Shown here piece by piece: positions 1 through 10,942 of a DNA stretch of 64,000 nt. How positions within the stretch are numbered: position 1 is the first letter of the stretch; each line of letters starts with the position of its first letter. This DNA comes from Chrysomallon squamiferum. Taxonomy: Eukaryota; Mollusca; Gastropoda; Neomphalida; Peltospiridae. The stretch is from contig CM022672.1 of the NCBI GenBank assembly GCA_012295275.1, positions 33,541,561 to 33,605,560 on the forward strand, written 5' to 3'. A program made the translations under genes and the position numbers. Under the pieces are notes generated by a model that worked only from the letters and a program-made list of their open reading frames with translations, was not told the origin of the DNA and did not search any database.

Positions 1-1
1 A

Positions 2-30
2 AGAGAGAGAGAGAGAGAGAGAGAGAGAGT
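2..30. repeat. (AG)n microsatellite at window edge
   Basis: Perfect AG dinucleotide run followed by a T-rich tract. No gene is visible around it. Confidence 0.95.
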
Positions 31-109
31 GTATTTTATTTTTTTTTTTTTTAAATTAATATATTTTATATCATAAAAATCTCCTTCTTTTTATATCAAC
101 TCTGGTTCA

Positions 110-235
110 CTACCTGCTTAGCAAACATCTTTCTGTTACAGTTTATGGTAACTTAGGGTATCTTTTTCCAAGTTCACTAAGTTAGAAATGTCACATAGGT
201 ACAGAAGAATGTTTGTGTTTGCTCTTCTCAGTTTT
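110..235 (-). repeat. Left arm of a 5.4-kb-spaced inverted repeat
   Basis: The reverse complement of this stretch matches 5650-5775 at high identity. Both arms can be read in the same frame, giving a shared peptide containing LLYLCDISNLVN and EKDT.SYHKL with only a few substitutions. The left-arm frame ends right after that peptide. It may be a remnant of a mobile element or of a duplicated exon; I do not recognise the peptide. Confidence 0.6.
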
Positions 236-356
236 GCTGAAGTTCTAGTAACCTTGGATGCAGGCTGTTTGATAATGAGAACTGATACCTTCAGAACAGG
301 TCTGTGTGTTAAACAACGGTGAAACGACGACAACTATTTTAATGATATTCGATTTA

Positions 357-475
357 GTTTATCGTGTGTATGTATGTATGTATGTATGTATTATGTATAA
401 ATCATCTATCGATCCATCCATCAATCCATCCATCCATCCATCCATCCATCTATCTATCTATCTATCTATATATAT
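357..475. repeat. Tetranucleotide microsatellite cluster
   Basis: Consecutive (TGTA)n, (ATCC)n and (TATC)n runs merging into TATA. Simple repeat. The ORFs that cross it are low complexity. Confidence 0.9.
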
Positions 476-710
476 ATCAAAATATAAAATGAAATAAATG
501 AAAAAAAAAATGAAATGAAGGAAAATAGTACAAACACACACAAGCACAAAACAAATATCACCTCTCTTCGTAATCTATCTTTATATTCTGTTAGTTATCT
601 GTGTCATTGTTCTTTCTCTTGTCTGTATTTCATACATTATCCTTATATTCCTTATTGACATCCAGACACAATAAAATGATTAGATACATGAAAAGTCTCC
701 CGAGCATAGA

Positions 711-737
711 TAATAATAATAATAATAATAATAATAA

Positions 738-796
<59 letters not shown>

Positions 797-890
797 TCAT
801 TATTATTATTATAATAATAATAACAACAATAACAATCATAATAATAACAACTGTGATAATGATCATGATGATGATGATGATGATAACAAT
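711..890. repeat. Triplet microsatellite (AAT)n/(TAG)n/(ATG)n
   Basis: AAT repeats pass into about 17 TAG repeats, then mixed ATT/AAT/ACA and ATG triplets. The poly-Asn, poly-Ser and poly-Ile ORFs here are artefacts of the repeat. Confidence 0.95.
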
Positions 891-899
891 AAATTAAAC

Positions 900-1350
900 A
901 ATATGACTATTATGTTATGCTAGCGGGCGAATATGTTAAAAGAATAGAATAAATGTTTATACTGCTACTGCTGAGCCAACTTCCTTTCTTGTCGGTCTGT
1001 ATTGGCTTCCATTAATGTTTCATCAAACCATTTGTGATAGACAATATTAAGCTTTTCTTGTTGTTGTCGTTGTTGCTGCTGCATATGATGATGATGATAA
1101 TGATGACGATGATGATTACAGTTTCAAAATTAACATAAAAGAAACAAATAATGAACGAAACAGGAGACAATTTTATTTTTTTAAATTTTTTTTTGAACAG
1201 ACTATTCGGATTCATCTACGCTAATTAAAGTTGCATTTTTGAGTGATGTTGTTCTTATTCATTAACATCGGTTTGCAGTCGTCTCCTTATTTCACGATAC
1301 ATCCTTCAGGAACGAAAATTGCAACACCGGCAACACCATACCTGTACATT
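900..1350. repeat. Left arm of an inverted duplication containing MSMB-like exon 3
   Basis: This segment is the diverged reverse complement of about 10140-10590. It includes the shared stretch with the paired start GCCAACTTCCTTTCTTG, the ATG/GAT-rich triplet patch and the whole 3' coding exon. The two arms face away from each other across about 9 kb of contig 1, which places two paralogous MSMB-like 3' ends at opposite ends of the contig. Confidence 0.75.
1221..1341 (-). pseudogene. MSMB-like exon 3 with premature stop
   Basis: On the minus strand a TGTACAG acceptor leads into a 121-nt terminal exon. It is entered after two bases of a codon and ends at TAG (1221-1223). The reading is YGVAGVAIFVPEGCIVK, then an in-frame TAA (1287-1289), then GDDC...KC.FN and the normal stop. 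The spacing of its three cysteines (GC, DC, KC) matches the C-terminal domain of beta-microseminoprotein. The plus-strand twin at 10167-10287 has AAG where this copy has TAA. The stop would remove two of the three C-terminal cysteines. It could be a null allele, a dead copy or a sequencing error. Confidence 0.7.
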
Positions 1351-1480
1351 TATAATATTTTAATGATTTCAAAAAATACATAAAATAATTACACACAGTA
1401 AGACCTACTATTATAATCAACTATATTAAACCCATAAGAAACAAATTCATATATATATGTACGATTGTATTTTTGTACAT

Positions 1481-1519
1481 AAATGTACATATGTGTATGA
1501 ATTTATGTGCGTTTCTGTT

Positions 1520-1554
<35 letters not shown>

Positions 1555-1680
1555 GTATGTATATATTATATGTATGTATGTATTTATGTATGTATGCATC
1601 AATATATGTATGTGTATATATATATTGATACACACACAAAACACAAACACACATAAATTCATACACATATGTACATTTAG
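1481..1680. repeat. Imperfect hairpin with microsatellite loop
   Basis: The left arm near 1481-1530 (AAATGTACATATGTGTATGA then ATTTATGTG) is matched in reverse complement near 1631-1680. The loop is made of GT, TA and GTAT repeats. The whole stretch could fold as a long imperfect stem. Confidence 0.65.
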
Positions 1681-1936
1681 ATACATAAATACATACGTAC
1701 ATACAAAAATATGTATGTGTGTGTGAATATATACACATACATCTACACATACATATACATGCATGCACTCGTTCTACGTGGATAATGATAATAATAACAG
1801 AGCACATGGTATTAAAAGAAGTAGAAAAAGAAGAAGAAGAAGCAATGGAAGAAGCATAAGAAGAAAACGAATAAGAAAAAAAGAGTCAGAACAAAAAACA
1901 AACAAACAAAACAGAAGAGCAAGAAATAGTAATAAC

Positions 1937-2057
1937 CCGCAACATGAGAGGCCAAAACCAGTGCATGTGCACTGTGTACACTTCTCTTCTACTTTATACG
2001 TGTCGCCAACGTCTGATTGTCTACCATCTTCATCTTTACAGTGTTTACCCACAGAAC
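1937..2057 (-). CDS. MSMB-like alternative exon 2b (cysteine domain)
   Basis: Minus-strand 121-nt exon with an ATACACAG acceptor at its 5' side and a GG|GTTATT donor. It encodes GSVGKHCKDEDGRQSDVGDT, then a segment with K-C-x2-C-x-C-x6-S-C-C-G. The C...DG...GD...KC..C.C.....SCC layout is the N-terminal domain pattern of beta-microseminoprotein. Length (121 nt), entry phase (after one base) and exit phase (two bases) are identical to exon 2a at 6822-6942. Two exons with this phase pair cannot be joined in series in frame. So it is either a mutually exclusive alternative to 2a or a remnant of a neighbouring paralogue. The family link comes from the cysteine pattern, not from a search. Confidence 0.6.
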
Positions 2058-2336
2058 CTGTGTATAAAATAATATAAATATGCACTGTTTATTCCGCCAT
2101 TATTAAAATGAACATGATCATACTGACGAAAATTATGTTGTTGATGATGACGTTTTATAGAGGTAGTAGGAGTGGTAGTAGTAATAATGATAATGATCAT
2201 GATAATTATGATGTTGGTGATGAAGATAGCAGTAGTAGTACTAATAGTAAGTAGATGAACATTGCAGTAGCTGTAGTAGTAGCAGTCATATAAAAAAGGA
2301 GACATAGTAGTACCAGCAGTAGTAGTAACTTGGGTG

Positions 2337-2337
<1 letters not shown>

Positions 2338-2372
<35 letters not shown>
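2338..2372. repeat. (TA)n microsatellite
   Basis: Uninterrupted TA run inside an AGT/GTA-triplet-rich region (about 2155-2550) without a credible gene. Confidence 0.95.
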
Positions 2373-2373
<1 letters not shown>

Positions 2374-2550
2374 CATCGGCAGCAACAACAATAACAATTA
2401 TTATTATAACATTAATCTATGTTTAGAAGTATTGGAAGTAGCAAATTACTAGTAGTGGATAATAGTAGCCGTAGTGGTAGTAGTAGTAGTTATCGATGCA
2501 GTGGTGATAGTTGCAGTGGTATAAGTAGTAGTAGTCGTAGTAATACAGTT

Positions 2551-3640
2551 GGATGGTGCGATCGAGTACAGGGGTATCGTAAAATAATTTTTCATTTTTC
2601 TAATCATCTCGTATTTACTTTTTTTTATCGTCTGCTTCGTTCACCTACTTTATAAACTAGAGTTACCTCCCTTCCTTTACTAACGAAGACCTTATTCTAA
2701 CAGTATGTTTTATTTTTACTTGAGTTCGATATACCTAACTTTTTATATAATTTTTTGTTTTTTATTTTTTAAACGTTATGATTCTTTGTTTATATAAATC
2801 ATTGACTTATTTACTTATTGTAGTCGTCTGCTTCTTTGAACTGCTTATTATCTAGAGTTACTTCCCTTCTGTTTTATTTTTTCAGCGATGTTCGATATCT
2901 AATAAAAATAAATATTTTATTGCAAATTGAATAACGATGATTATGAGTAACCAACGTAGCTAATCGATTAGAAAACATTTAAGCTAATTTAAATTTTTAC
3001 TTTTATTGTCACTGTCGTTAAAATATTTAATTTAGAAAAAATATATTATGCTTACTTTTATTTTTCTTTGTATTCTTCGTTTTAATACTTTAATTATTTA
3101 TCTTCAGTGTAAATTATATCGATAATAATGTGTGCTAAGTAATAAATAAATATAGACAAAAAGAAAATGTTTGTTTATTTTATTAAAATGTATTTTGATT
3201 CTTAACATCGTCTATTTTCAATCGTTCTTTTTTGACTGACACTATTTTGGAAAAATTAATGATAGGACAGAAAGCAAGGACAAAACAAAGGAAATTATGT
3301 TGGTGTGTAACAGTTCTCTGATATGGTTGAACATGGCGTTTTGATCCAGATAATAAAAGCTCTAGTCTCAATAATTCAGACTAAACTGGTTTCGATCCTA
3401 TTTACGTCAGTAACATGATGTGGAAGAAATCGGTGTCATTACTTCTATCATGGGTCGCATATTTTTTTTTTCATCTAATGTGAACGATATCCCATTAGAT
3501 GTCTAGGGTAAATTATTATTCTATACCGACGACTGCACTTCTGTTGCTAGACAGAAACACAACAGAATTTCAGCAATAACTGCTTTGATCAGCGTTTTGC
3601 CGCGGGATATGGAAAGATAGGAGAAACTGGGATCGATTGA
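2551..3640. repeat. Diverged copy of the left part of blocks A and A'
   Basis: Begins with GGATGGTGCG.. and follows 46073-47050 closely, and 11025-11640 from the point where block A starts. It contains the same CGATAATAATGTGTGC and ATGGCGTTTTGATCCAG stretches. Differences are more frequent than between A and A', so this is an older duplicate. No gene is recognised in it. Confidence 0.8.
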
Positions 3641-5640
3641 GGTGATAACACATATTTCGTAGATGCTGTAAAGGGTTGGGTTTTTGTTCGAAATTTCTTT
3701 TCACTTCTTAGTGCAGTTTTCTTCGATCTTTTCACTTCTTAGTGCAGTTTTCTTCGATCGGCCATATGGTTCTCTGGTACACTGGGCGAACATAATGAAT
3801 GAGGAGTTGGGGAACAATCAGCCATTGTATGTAGGAGACTAGTATAGTGTCCCATGGTCAGGTGGCTGATTGGATGCCACTGCATTTCAAACGAACAGAT
3901 GACTGATAGGTACTTAATTACTGGTATTACTTTACTTGATGATAGACTAGAGTGGTGTATCTGCTATAAAAAGAATGCCTAGAAAGAAAAAATACGGAAG
4001 AAAGTGAGAGGTCTCTTCTGATACAATTTAGTGGCAAGTTTGATGTGTGTTGTTTCTAGGTAGTTTTACTGTTTGATATCATGACCCACAGGATCCCTTA
4101 CCCTGGGGCCTGGTGGGTTATCACGACCCATGTTAATAAAGTGTTTACCATAACGATGTTGTTGAAGAAAACCTATCAAACTCTATATTTTAATCAAAAG
4201 AAATAATGCCTCTATAAACATCAGCAGTTTTTCTGACAGCAGATACGAACGTTTTCATGAAATGGCCGATTATCTTAGAAATGGCAGATCGCCCCTTGCA
4301 ACTGACACTTGAACTCTTTCCTTAGCAGAATGAAATCTGTGAGAGGAGTAGCAATACACTGCTACAGCAGCTGGCTTCCTTGCATCACAATGGCGACTGT
4401 AGCGTCACGATTTGTCAGTCTCTCACGAAGTCATGCAGGCATTAAGAGATTAAAGACATTTTTAAAAAGGTACGTGTGGTATTGAGACATTTTGTTGAGA
4501 AATCATGCAGATGTCTGTTTATGATTTGTCACCTGAACGAGAAATGGTGCACGCATTGTTGATATAATATTTGTCAGCCGTGTGACACATCGCGACACGA
4601 CAGTTTTATTTTGATAAGTCAGCTGTTATTGCTACCGGTGTTAAAAATGATTCATATTAGCTGTCGAGTTATCCAGGTACTAACGTACAACTGAATTTAA
4701 ATATACTGTGTTTATTTATTTGTTTCTTTGTTAGATCATTATTTGTTATTTATTTATTTATTTATTTATTTATTCGTTTACTTTTTTTTTGTAAGTTTAT
4801 ATTTTATTTTTTGTGAAATTTAGTTAATACTAATAATTTATTAACTATGTAACTGAATGAATACATAAATAAATAAACAGTGGTAAAAACGACGCTTATT
4901 TTTCTTCTCTTTATTTTTCTGTTTAATTTTTATTTCTGTGTTTGTGTTCATTTATTTATTTATTTTTTATTTATTTAGATGTATTTAGTCATAAAATGAC
5001 ATCTGTTACTGAATGTCTATTTTTAAATAGTATTTCGTTTCTTTACGTAGTATTTATATTATTATTTTTATTTACCGAACTTTGAGTCATAAACAAATAC
5101 AGTACATACATGTACACTGTATGCAGACTGAAATATCGATTTATATACACTTACTCGAGACAGAAAGAAAGAAAAGAGAACGAAAAAGTTAAAAGAACGA
5201 ACGAAAGAAAGAACAATAAAAAAGATTGATACTCAGACACACATACAGAAAGATATAGATTACAGACAGTAGTTAGTTATGCAGGCAGCTAGATAGACAG
5301 AAAGGAAAAAGAAAGGCAGATAGAGAAACAGACAGAAATCGGACAGATGGAAATGTGTATATATAACACATATAGATTGCTATAGAGACACATCACTCGT
5401 GCAGGAACTCGTGATGGGATGATAAATCGTTATACAACAAACCATTCAACAAAAGCCGATGGGTGATAGAATAAGCAAAGTATATATACTTGATATGACT
5501 GTGTGTGTGTGTATGTCTATGTGTTTGTCTGTCGGTGTGTGTATGGATTGTGCATAAAAATACACGTCAAACAAGCACATATACGGAAAGATGCACATAT
5601 AATCATTGAAACACAGACACAAACTCATACGTTATACACA
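3641..5640. other. Gene-less stretch
   Basis: No coding signal. A 32-bp unit containing CACTTCTTAGTGCAGTTTTC is tandemly repeated twice (about 3699-3760). The rest is unique AT-rich sequence with short TTTA runs near 4750 and 4950 and GAAA/GACAGA-type runs at 5160-5350. Confidence 0.6.
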
Positions 5641-5649
5641 TTCTAAATG

Positions 5650-5775
5650 TCCAAACTGAGAAGAACGAACAGAAACATTCTTCTATACCTATGTGACATT
5701 TCTAACTTAGTCAACTCCGAAAAAGATACCGTAAGTTACCATAAACTGTATCAGAAAGATGTTTGCTAAGGTAGC
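5650..5775 (+). repeat. Right arm of the inverted repeat with 110-235
   Basis: Plus-strand partner of 110-235. The same frame reads on from the shared peptide into YQKDVC and a stop. Function unknown. Confidence 0.6.
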
Positions 5776-6342
5776 GAACCGGAGAGATTCACACACCTAT
5801 AATTTAAATTACAGTAAACAAAAATATATTAATTTAAAAAAAAAAAAAAAAAAATCTCTACATCTCTGTATGCAGAAGGGTGAGGAGATGTCACCTGCAG
5901 TTTCTCAGTATATGTATGTGTGTCTTAAACTTCATTTATCAGCACTAAATAAGGAACATCAAACCTTTAGACACCAACAGCAGATTCCAGATACAGGAAC
6001 AGTATAACTGTAAACTAGCAAATCATTTCGGCTTGACATAATAAAAGAAAATAAAAAAATGTCTATGATCAAACATACGCCCCGACTGAATATTAATAAG
6101 CGTGAACAAAATGACTACATGAGTTAGAAAAATTCAGACAGCAAAATATTTTATTTCATTTTTACTTTCGTTTTACAGTTACGCAAAAGTTCTTTCACTT
6201 TCATAGTAACTCTCCCGTCAAGCAAGCAGTCACGTGACGTATCGTCAGCCTTCACCAGCAGAGGATTGCAACCGTCTGCTTTGACGATGCATCCGTCTGG
6301 AGGTTGAATTGATCCCGCATTGATACCATATCTGTGTACAAC

Positions 6343-6500
<158 letters not shown>

Positions 6501-6821
6501 TAGGGGTCTCGTTTCATATGAAGACCATAACGAATGGAGGCTGGTTTTTTTGTGTGTTTTTTTCAAGAACGTGTTGCCATCTGATAGAGGGAGTGTCATT
6601 ATGATGGGACTGGTCCTGTTTATCTTCGAGGTCATAGTAAATACATAATATTATAATAATAATAAAACTGAATAATAATAATAATAATAATAACAATGAT
6701 AAGAATCATCATCATGACCATCATCATCATCATCATCATAATCTTCGTTATCTTGACCATCATTTGTTTTTAGAAATTTAAAATGATTTTATTTGTTTGA
6801 CCAATACAGGACATTACATAC

Positions 6822-6942
6822 CCGCAACATGAAAGTCCATCTGAACAGTGACACTCTATACATTTATTCTCGAATTTAACAGAATCTCCCGGTGAGATCA
6901 CAACACCGTCAAACTGGCAGTACGCTTTAATATGTCCGTCAC
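6822..6942 (-). CDS. MSMB-like exon 2a (cysteine domain)
   Basis: Minus-strand 121-nt exon between a TTGTTGTAG acceptor and a GG|GTATGT donor. Joined to the signal-peptide exon at 7720-7810 it reads ...NIT-GDGHIKAYCQFDGVVISPGD, then KC..CHC.DGLSCCG. The YC, PGD, KC-x2-C-x-C and SCC elements match the first domain of beta-microseminoprotein (PSP94), a small secreted disulphide-rich family. A VWC-like domain is the alternative reading. Exit phase fits exon 3 (GG|G TAT). The predicted spliced product (exon 1 + 2a + intact exon 3) would be about 109 residues, close to the roughly 114 usual for the family. Decayed relatives of this exon lie at 13365-13469 and 48763-48867. Confidence 0.7.
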
Positions 6943-7719
6943 CTACAACAACAGCAATAATTTAGTAAATGTCCAGTTTAACTACACTCTCATATTATGA
7001 TAATATGACTGAAACTATGTTAATCTTTGCTCCCTAAGAACATATTTAATCTTTTTTCTTTCTTATCGCGTCCTAGATACAAGTGACAGCATGTGTGTGT
7101 GTGTGTGTTTGACTGTCTCTGTGTTGTACGTGTTTGTTGCTGAGGGATATATATATATATATACACACACATACATATAGATATATATCTTTTACTACCC
7201 ACACACACATACATTTATATAAATTGCCTAAATTGTTAATAAAACGAGCCGATAACCTTTACGAATAATAAACAAATAAAAACATTACTTTTTAACAATA
7301 AACAAATACAATCAACATTGGTTTCTCGTTTTTTTTTTAACAATAATAAACAAATGTAGATTCACTTTCTTTTAACATCAGTAAACATATACAAACAGCA
7401 CCTTTTAGTAAACGTTCAACCTTATCGTTTCTGCCCTTTTGAAAACAGGTAATATGAAATATATGTTACAGTCATCATTCTTCTCTGTGTCCTCTTTCCA
7501 CCTGTCAGCCAGGTTTTTAATGTCACATTCATAAAATTCCTTTGTTTTAACTAGATATTTACTTAAAAAATAAAAATACAGACTTAAATTTCCTTTCAAG
7601 CTGACATATATATAAATATTAATTAATTTACGAAGACAAAGAAGATAACCTATACTACTAATAACATACGTTTGTTTTGAACACACCTTGGTTTCGGACT
7701 ACAGAAATGATTAACGTAC

Positions 7720-7810
7720 CTGTAATGTTGACTTTTAACTCGTCCATCAGACAGAAAGAATCTGAAGTGTAAAGAAACGCAGAAAACGTTAGGACAGCGA
7801 AAACCAACAT
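7720..7810 (-). CDS. MSMB-like exon 1 (signal peptide)
   Basis: Minus-strand ATG at 7808-7810 opens MLVFAVLTFSAFLYTSDSFC, followed by ten residues and a CAG|GTACGT donor. The hydrophobic stretch LVFAVLTFSAFLY is a clear signal peptide, so the product is secreted. It exits after one base of a codon, matching the entry phase of exons 2a and 2b. It is the first exon of the minus-strand gene whose other exons lie to the left. Copies with a one-base deletion occur at 15681-15770 and 51073-51162. The 5' UTR is not defined. Confidence 0.7.
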
Positions 7811-9319
7811 GTTTGCTTCTCTCACTCGATGAATTTATGACCGTCGAACTTACTTAACTTCGCAACGACAACAAAAACAACCAAGCGTCTTGAAAACCAC
7901 GAAGTAAGTAGTTAGGCTGGTGGAAAGAAAACGAAAAAGAATTCATTTGACTGATTTGAAATAAACACCAAATAACAGCCAGCTTCAAATTATCATAATT
8001 CTTATTGATCAAAGTATATCTGGTAAGGACGTAAATACAGATTGACATAAAATCCTGTCATTTACTTTTCACATTACGTATAGCAGCTCATGCACGGAAC
8101 TGAGTTTATTGTTTTGTTACAAAAGAAACCTGCCTGCTGTGACGAAACTTTACAATGCTGACTCGTACGAGTGTATTATACGTGTGCGGCGGCTTTGTAC
8201 GTTCACTGGTAACACATCGCTCTTTACAAAATTAATGTCTTAGTTAAAGTCTAAATGTTTCGCTACACACGTGTGTCAGCTTAAACCTTTAAAAGGCGGA
8301 GAGAAGCAAAAACATAAATATCACCGTTTTTTTTTTTTAAACATTATGAAACGAGTACTTGTTTTAATCAGTTAAATCAGGCAAAACGAAATTGAAAACA
8401 TAAAAAGATATATCAAATAAAAAATAATAATAATAATTAAACAATTTAAAGAAGTCTATAAATAACGAACGGAAAATACGAAAAATAAAGACGGACCTCG
8501 AAGATGAAATATATAATAATATTCAATGTAAAAAAAAAGGTAAAAGAATAAAGCAGAAAAAAGTATGAAAAAAGAAAAAAGTAATAAAAGAAAGAAAATA
8601 ACAATTGTTATAGTAGTATTTGTAGTCGTATTAGTATACTATTTCTACTGCAACAACTAGTAGGTAGTAATACGAAACAATAACAATTTAAAAATAAAAT
8701 AAAACTAGCTTACATGTAAAGTTCTTTTAAAGTTTCTCATCGGGTGACCTGCTTTCTATATTTTGATTTATCTGTGTCACCACACTTACTTCTAATTGTA
8801 ACATCTGGCAAACCGGGACATACTTGAGAGGCCAGACGAAGTTTAGGAAGACTCATTAAGGTTAGCTCGCTCTCAGATACTCTTGTCAAAAAATTAACTG
8901 TGCATCATATAATGTTCCACAGTCACACGTTTTCTGAAGTTAATGAAAGAAAAACAACAGAAAAAAACCAGTACATATTATGAAAGCACTGATTTCAATA
9001 TTTTGATCATGGTTCACTCCTCGCACATTCGTTTCATGCAGAGTTCACAATTCTCTTCATGATGCAAAATTACTTTTTTTTCGTTAGTATAGTTATAAAT
9101 ACGCTGACACAATTTTGTTTTTTTAATTATTGTTATGGTAGTGGGTTTTTTTCATTATTTAAGGACTCGTTTGTGCATAGGGCGTATACTACCAATGAAT
9201 AACACAGAGTCTGCCATCAATTGTGCAACCAGACAAAGACAGTCTACTTTCTTTTGCCAAGAAAAATACGTGACAAAGAACTTTCTCTTTTCTAAGAAAC
9301 CAAGGAAGCTCATGGATCC
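7811..9319. other. Upstream region of the MSMB-like gene; duplicated elsewhere
   Basis: No coding region seen. The CTTGAAAAC..GAAGTAAGTAGT segment (about 7890-7910) and the CCTGCTGTGACGAAACTTTACA segment (8133 onward) recur near 18460 and 18780, 21710 and 21980, and in A'. The AACATCTGGCAAACCGGGAC/TTGAGAGGCCAGA motif (8801 onward) recurs near 19117, 19221 and 22370. These are shared upstream or intergenic pieces of a duplicated locus. No promoter element is assigned with confidence. Confidence 0.5.
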
Positions 9320-9459
9320 ATAAAAGGCAGTAAACTGCTTGAGATAAAATTAAATCTAAAGCAGAAACCTTTAACATCATCTACAGTGAGCGAAACAAAA
9401 TTACGAGAGTGAGTAAATATGTGGAAAGTTAAATCTACTGGATGTTGATTAACAGTAAG
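9320..9459 (+). repeat. 5'-segment repeat, contig-1 copy
   Basis: Most diverged member of a family present seven times in the window. Each copy runs from a TAAACTGCTTGA/AAACTAGATTTCATAATA-like start through GAGAGAAACAAAAT and ends at TGATTAACAGTAAG|GTAAG, a consensus-like splice donor. No long ORF. Either a non-coding first exon with its promoter carried along by duplication, or part of an unrecognised mobile element. Confidence 0.5.
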
Positions 9460-9603
9460 GTAAGTTTTTAAAAATGTATACGGACTGGGAAACGTATTTT
9501 ATTTGTAGTTAAGAAAAAACTAAATAAATCAATCAATAAATAAATAATAAAAAAAGCCCAACAAACAAGTAAATAAATAAATACAATGAAATTATTCTGA
9601 AAA

Positions 9604-9604
<1 letters not shown>

Positions 9605-9634
<30 letters not shown>

Positions 9635-9739
9635 GCTACTACTACAACTACTACTACTGCTACTACTACTATTACTACTACTACTACTACTACTATTAAT
9701 AATAATAATAAGAAGAAGAAGAAGAAGAAGAAGAAGAAA
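9605..9739. repeat. (TAC)n/(AAT)n/(AAG)n triplet repeat
   Basis: Consecutive triplet runs. All ORFs here are single-residue artefacts. Confidence 0.95.
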
Positions 9740-9887
9740 TATTTGTTTATATGTAGTATATATTTGGTTTTATGACAATAATTTAAAATATAATACATTT
9801 AAAAGTTATCGCAGCATTCAGATCTTGAACACTTTTTAGATATTGGAATAGGCACACGAAAACATACTTGAACTCTTTTATGATATT

Positions 9888-9893
<6 letters not shown>

Positions 9894-9977
<84 letters not shown>

Positions 9978-10046
9978 GACGGAGATTTGTATCTCTCTCT
10001 ATCACAGTCTGTCTGTCTGTATATATATATATACATATATACATAC

Positions 10047-10133
<87 letters not shown>
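9894..10133. repeat. Two (GA)n runs separated by about 75 bp
   Basis: GA runs at about 9894-9975 and 10050-10133. The first occupies the same position, relative to the upstream sequence, as the GA runs at 22917 and 58306. Confidence 0.95.
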
Positions 10134-10136
<3 letters not shown>

Positions 10137-10166
10137 CGAAATCATTAAAATATAATTACTGTACAG

Positions 10167-10287
10167 GTATGGTGTTGCCGGTGTTGCAATTTTCGTTCCT
10201 GAAGGATGTATCGTGAAAAAGGGAGACAACTGCAAACCGATGTTAATGGATAAGAACAACACCACTCGAAAATGCAACTTTAATTAG
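10167..10287 (+). CDS. MSMB-like exon 3, intact plus-strand copy
   Basis: A CTGTACAG acceptor is followed by a 121-nt terminal exon reading YGVAGVAIFVPEGCIVKKGD, then NC...., KC and TAG. Its three cysteines have the GC-x7-NC-x13-KC spacing of the beta-microseminoprotein C-terminal domain, and its entry phase fits exons 2a and 2b. No matching exon 1 or 2 is visible on the plus strand upstream (8.0-10.1 kb). It is therefore an orphan exon: either the 3' end of a rearranged paralogue or an inverted duplicate without a gene. It shows what the broken exon at 1221-1341 looked like before its stop. Confidence 0.6.
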
Positions 10288-10742
10288 CATAGATGAATCT
10301 GAACAGTTGGTTGAAAACAAAAAAAAAATTATCTCCTGTTTCCTTCTTTATCTGTTTGTTTTGTGTTATTTTTGAAACTGCAACCATCATCGTCATCATT
10401 GTCATCATCATCGTATGCAGCAGCAACAACAAGAAAAATAGCTTTATATTGTGTATCAGAAATGATTTCATGAAACATCAATGAAAGGCAACCAACAGCA
10501 AGAAAGGAAGTTGGCTCTGCAGTAGCAGTATAAATATTTATTATCTAGTTTTAACATATTCGCCGGCCAGCATAACCTAACAGTCCTATTCTACAATGAA
10601 AAACATATTTTAATTTATTATTGTTATTAGTATTACTGTTATTGTTATTGCTATTACTATATTATTATCATTGTAATAATCATTGCATTATTATAATTAA
10701 TTGTGATACACTACTGTATCTACTATTATTATTATTATTAAC

Positions 10743-10942
10743 NNNNNNNNNNNNNNNNNNNNNNNNNNNNNNNNNNNNNNNNNNNNNNNNNNNNNNNNNN
10801 NNNNNNNNNNNNNNNNNNNNNNNNNNNNNNNNNNNNNNNNNNNNNNNNNNNNNNNNNNNNNNNNNNNNNNNNNNNNNNNNNNNNNNNNNNNNNNNNNNNN
10901 NNNNNNNNNNNNNNNNNNNNNNNNNNNNNNNNNNNNNNNNNN
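10743..10942. other. Assembly gap (200 N)
   Basis: Exactly 200 N, a fixed-size scaffolding gap. True distance and orientation across it are unknown. Confidence 0.99.

Noticed and set aside
601-897. Poly-Asn/Ser/Ile ORF
   Set aside because: Pure translation of AAT/TAG/ATG triplet repeats in several frames.
1421-1807. Tyr/Ile/His-rich minus-strand ORFs
   Set aside because: They follow GT/TA/GTAT microsatellites and the hairpin; overlapping frames on both strands are equally open.
4080-4142. CTGGGGCCTGGTGGGTTATC segment as a SINE or tRNA-like gene
   Set aside because: I could not find A and B boxes, a cloverleaf or a second copy in the window.
9868-10216. Arg-Glu repeat ORFs
   Set aside because: Produced by GA dinucleotide runs; the only real coding part nearby is the MSMB-like exon 3 from 10167.
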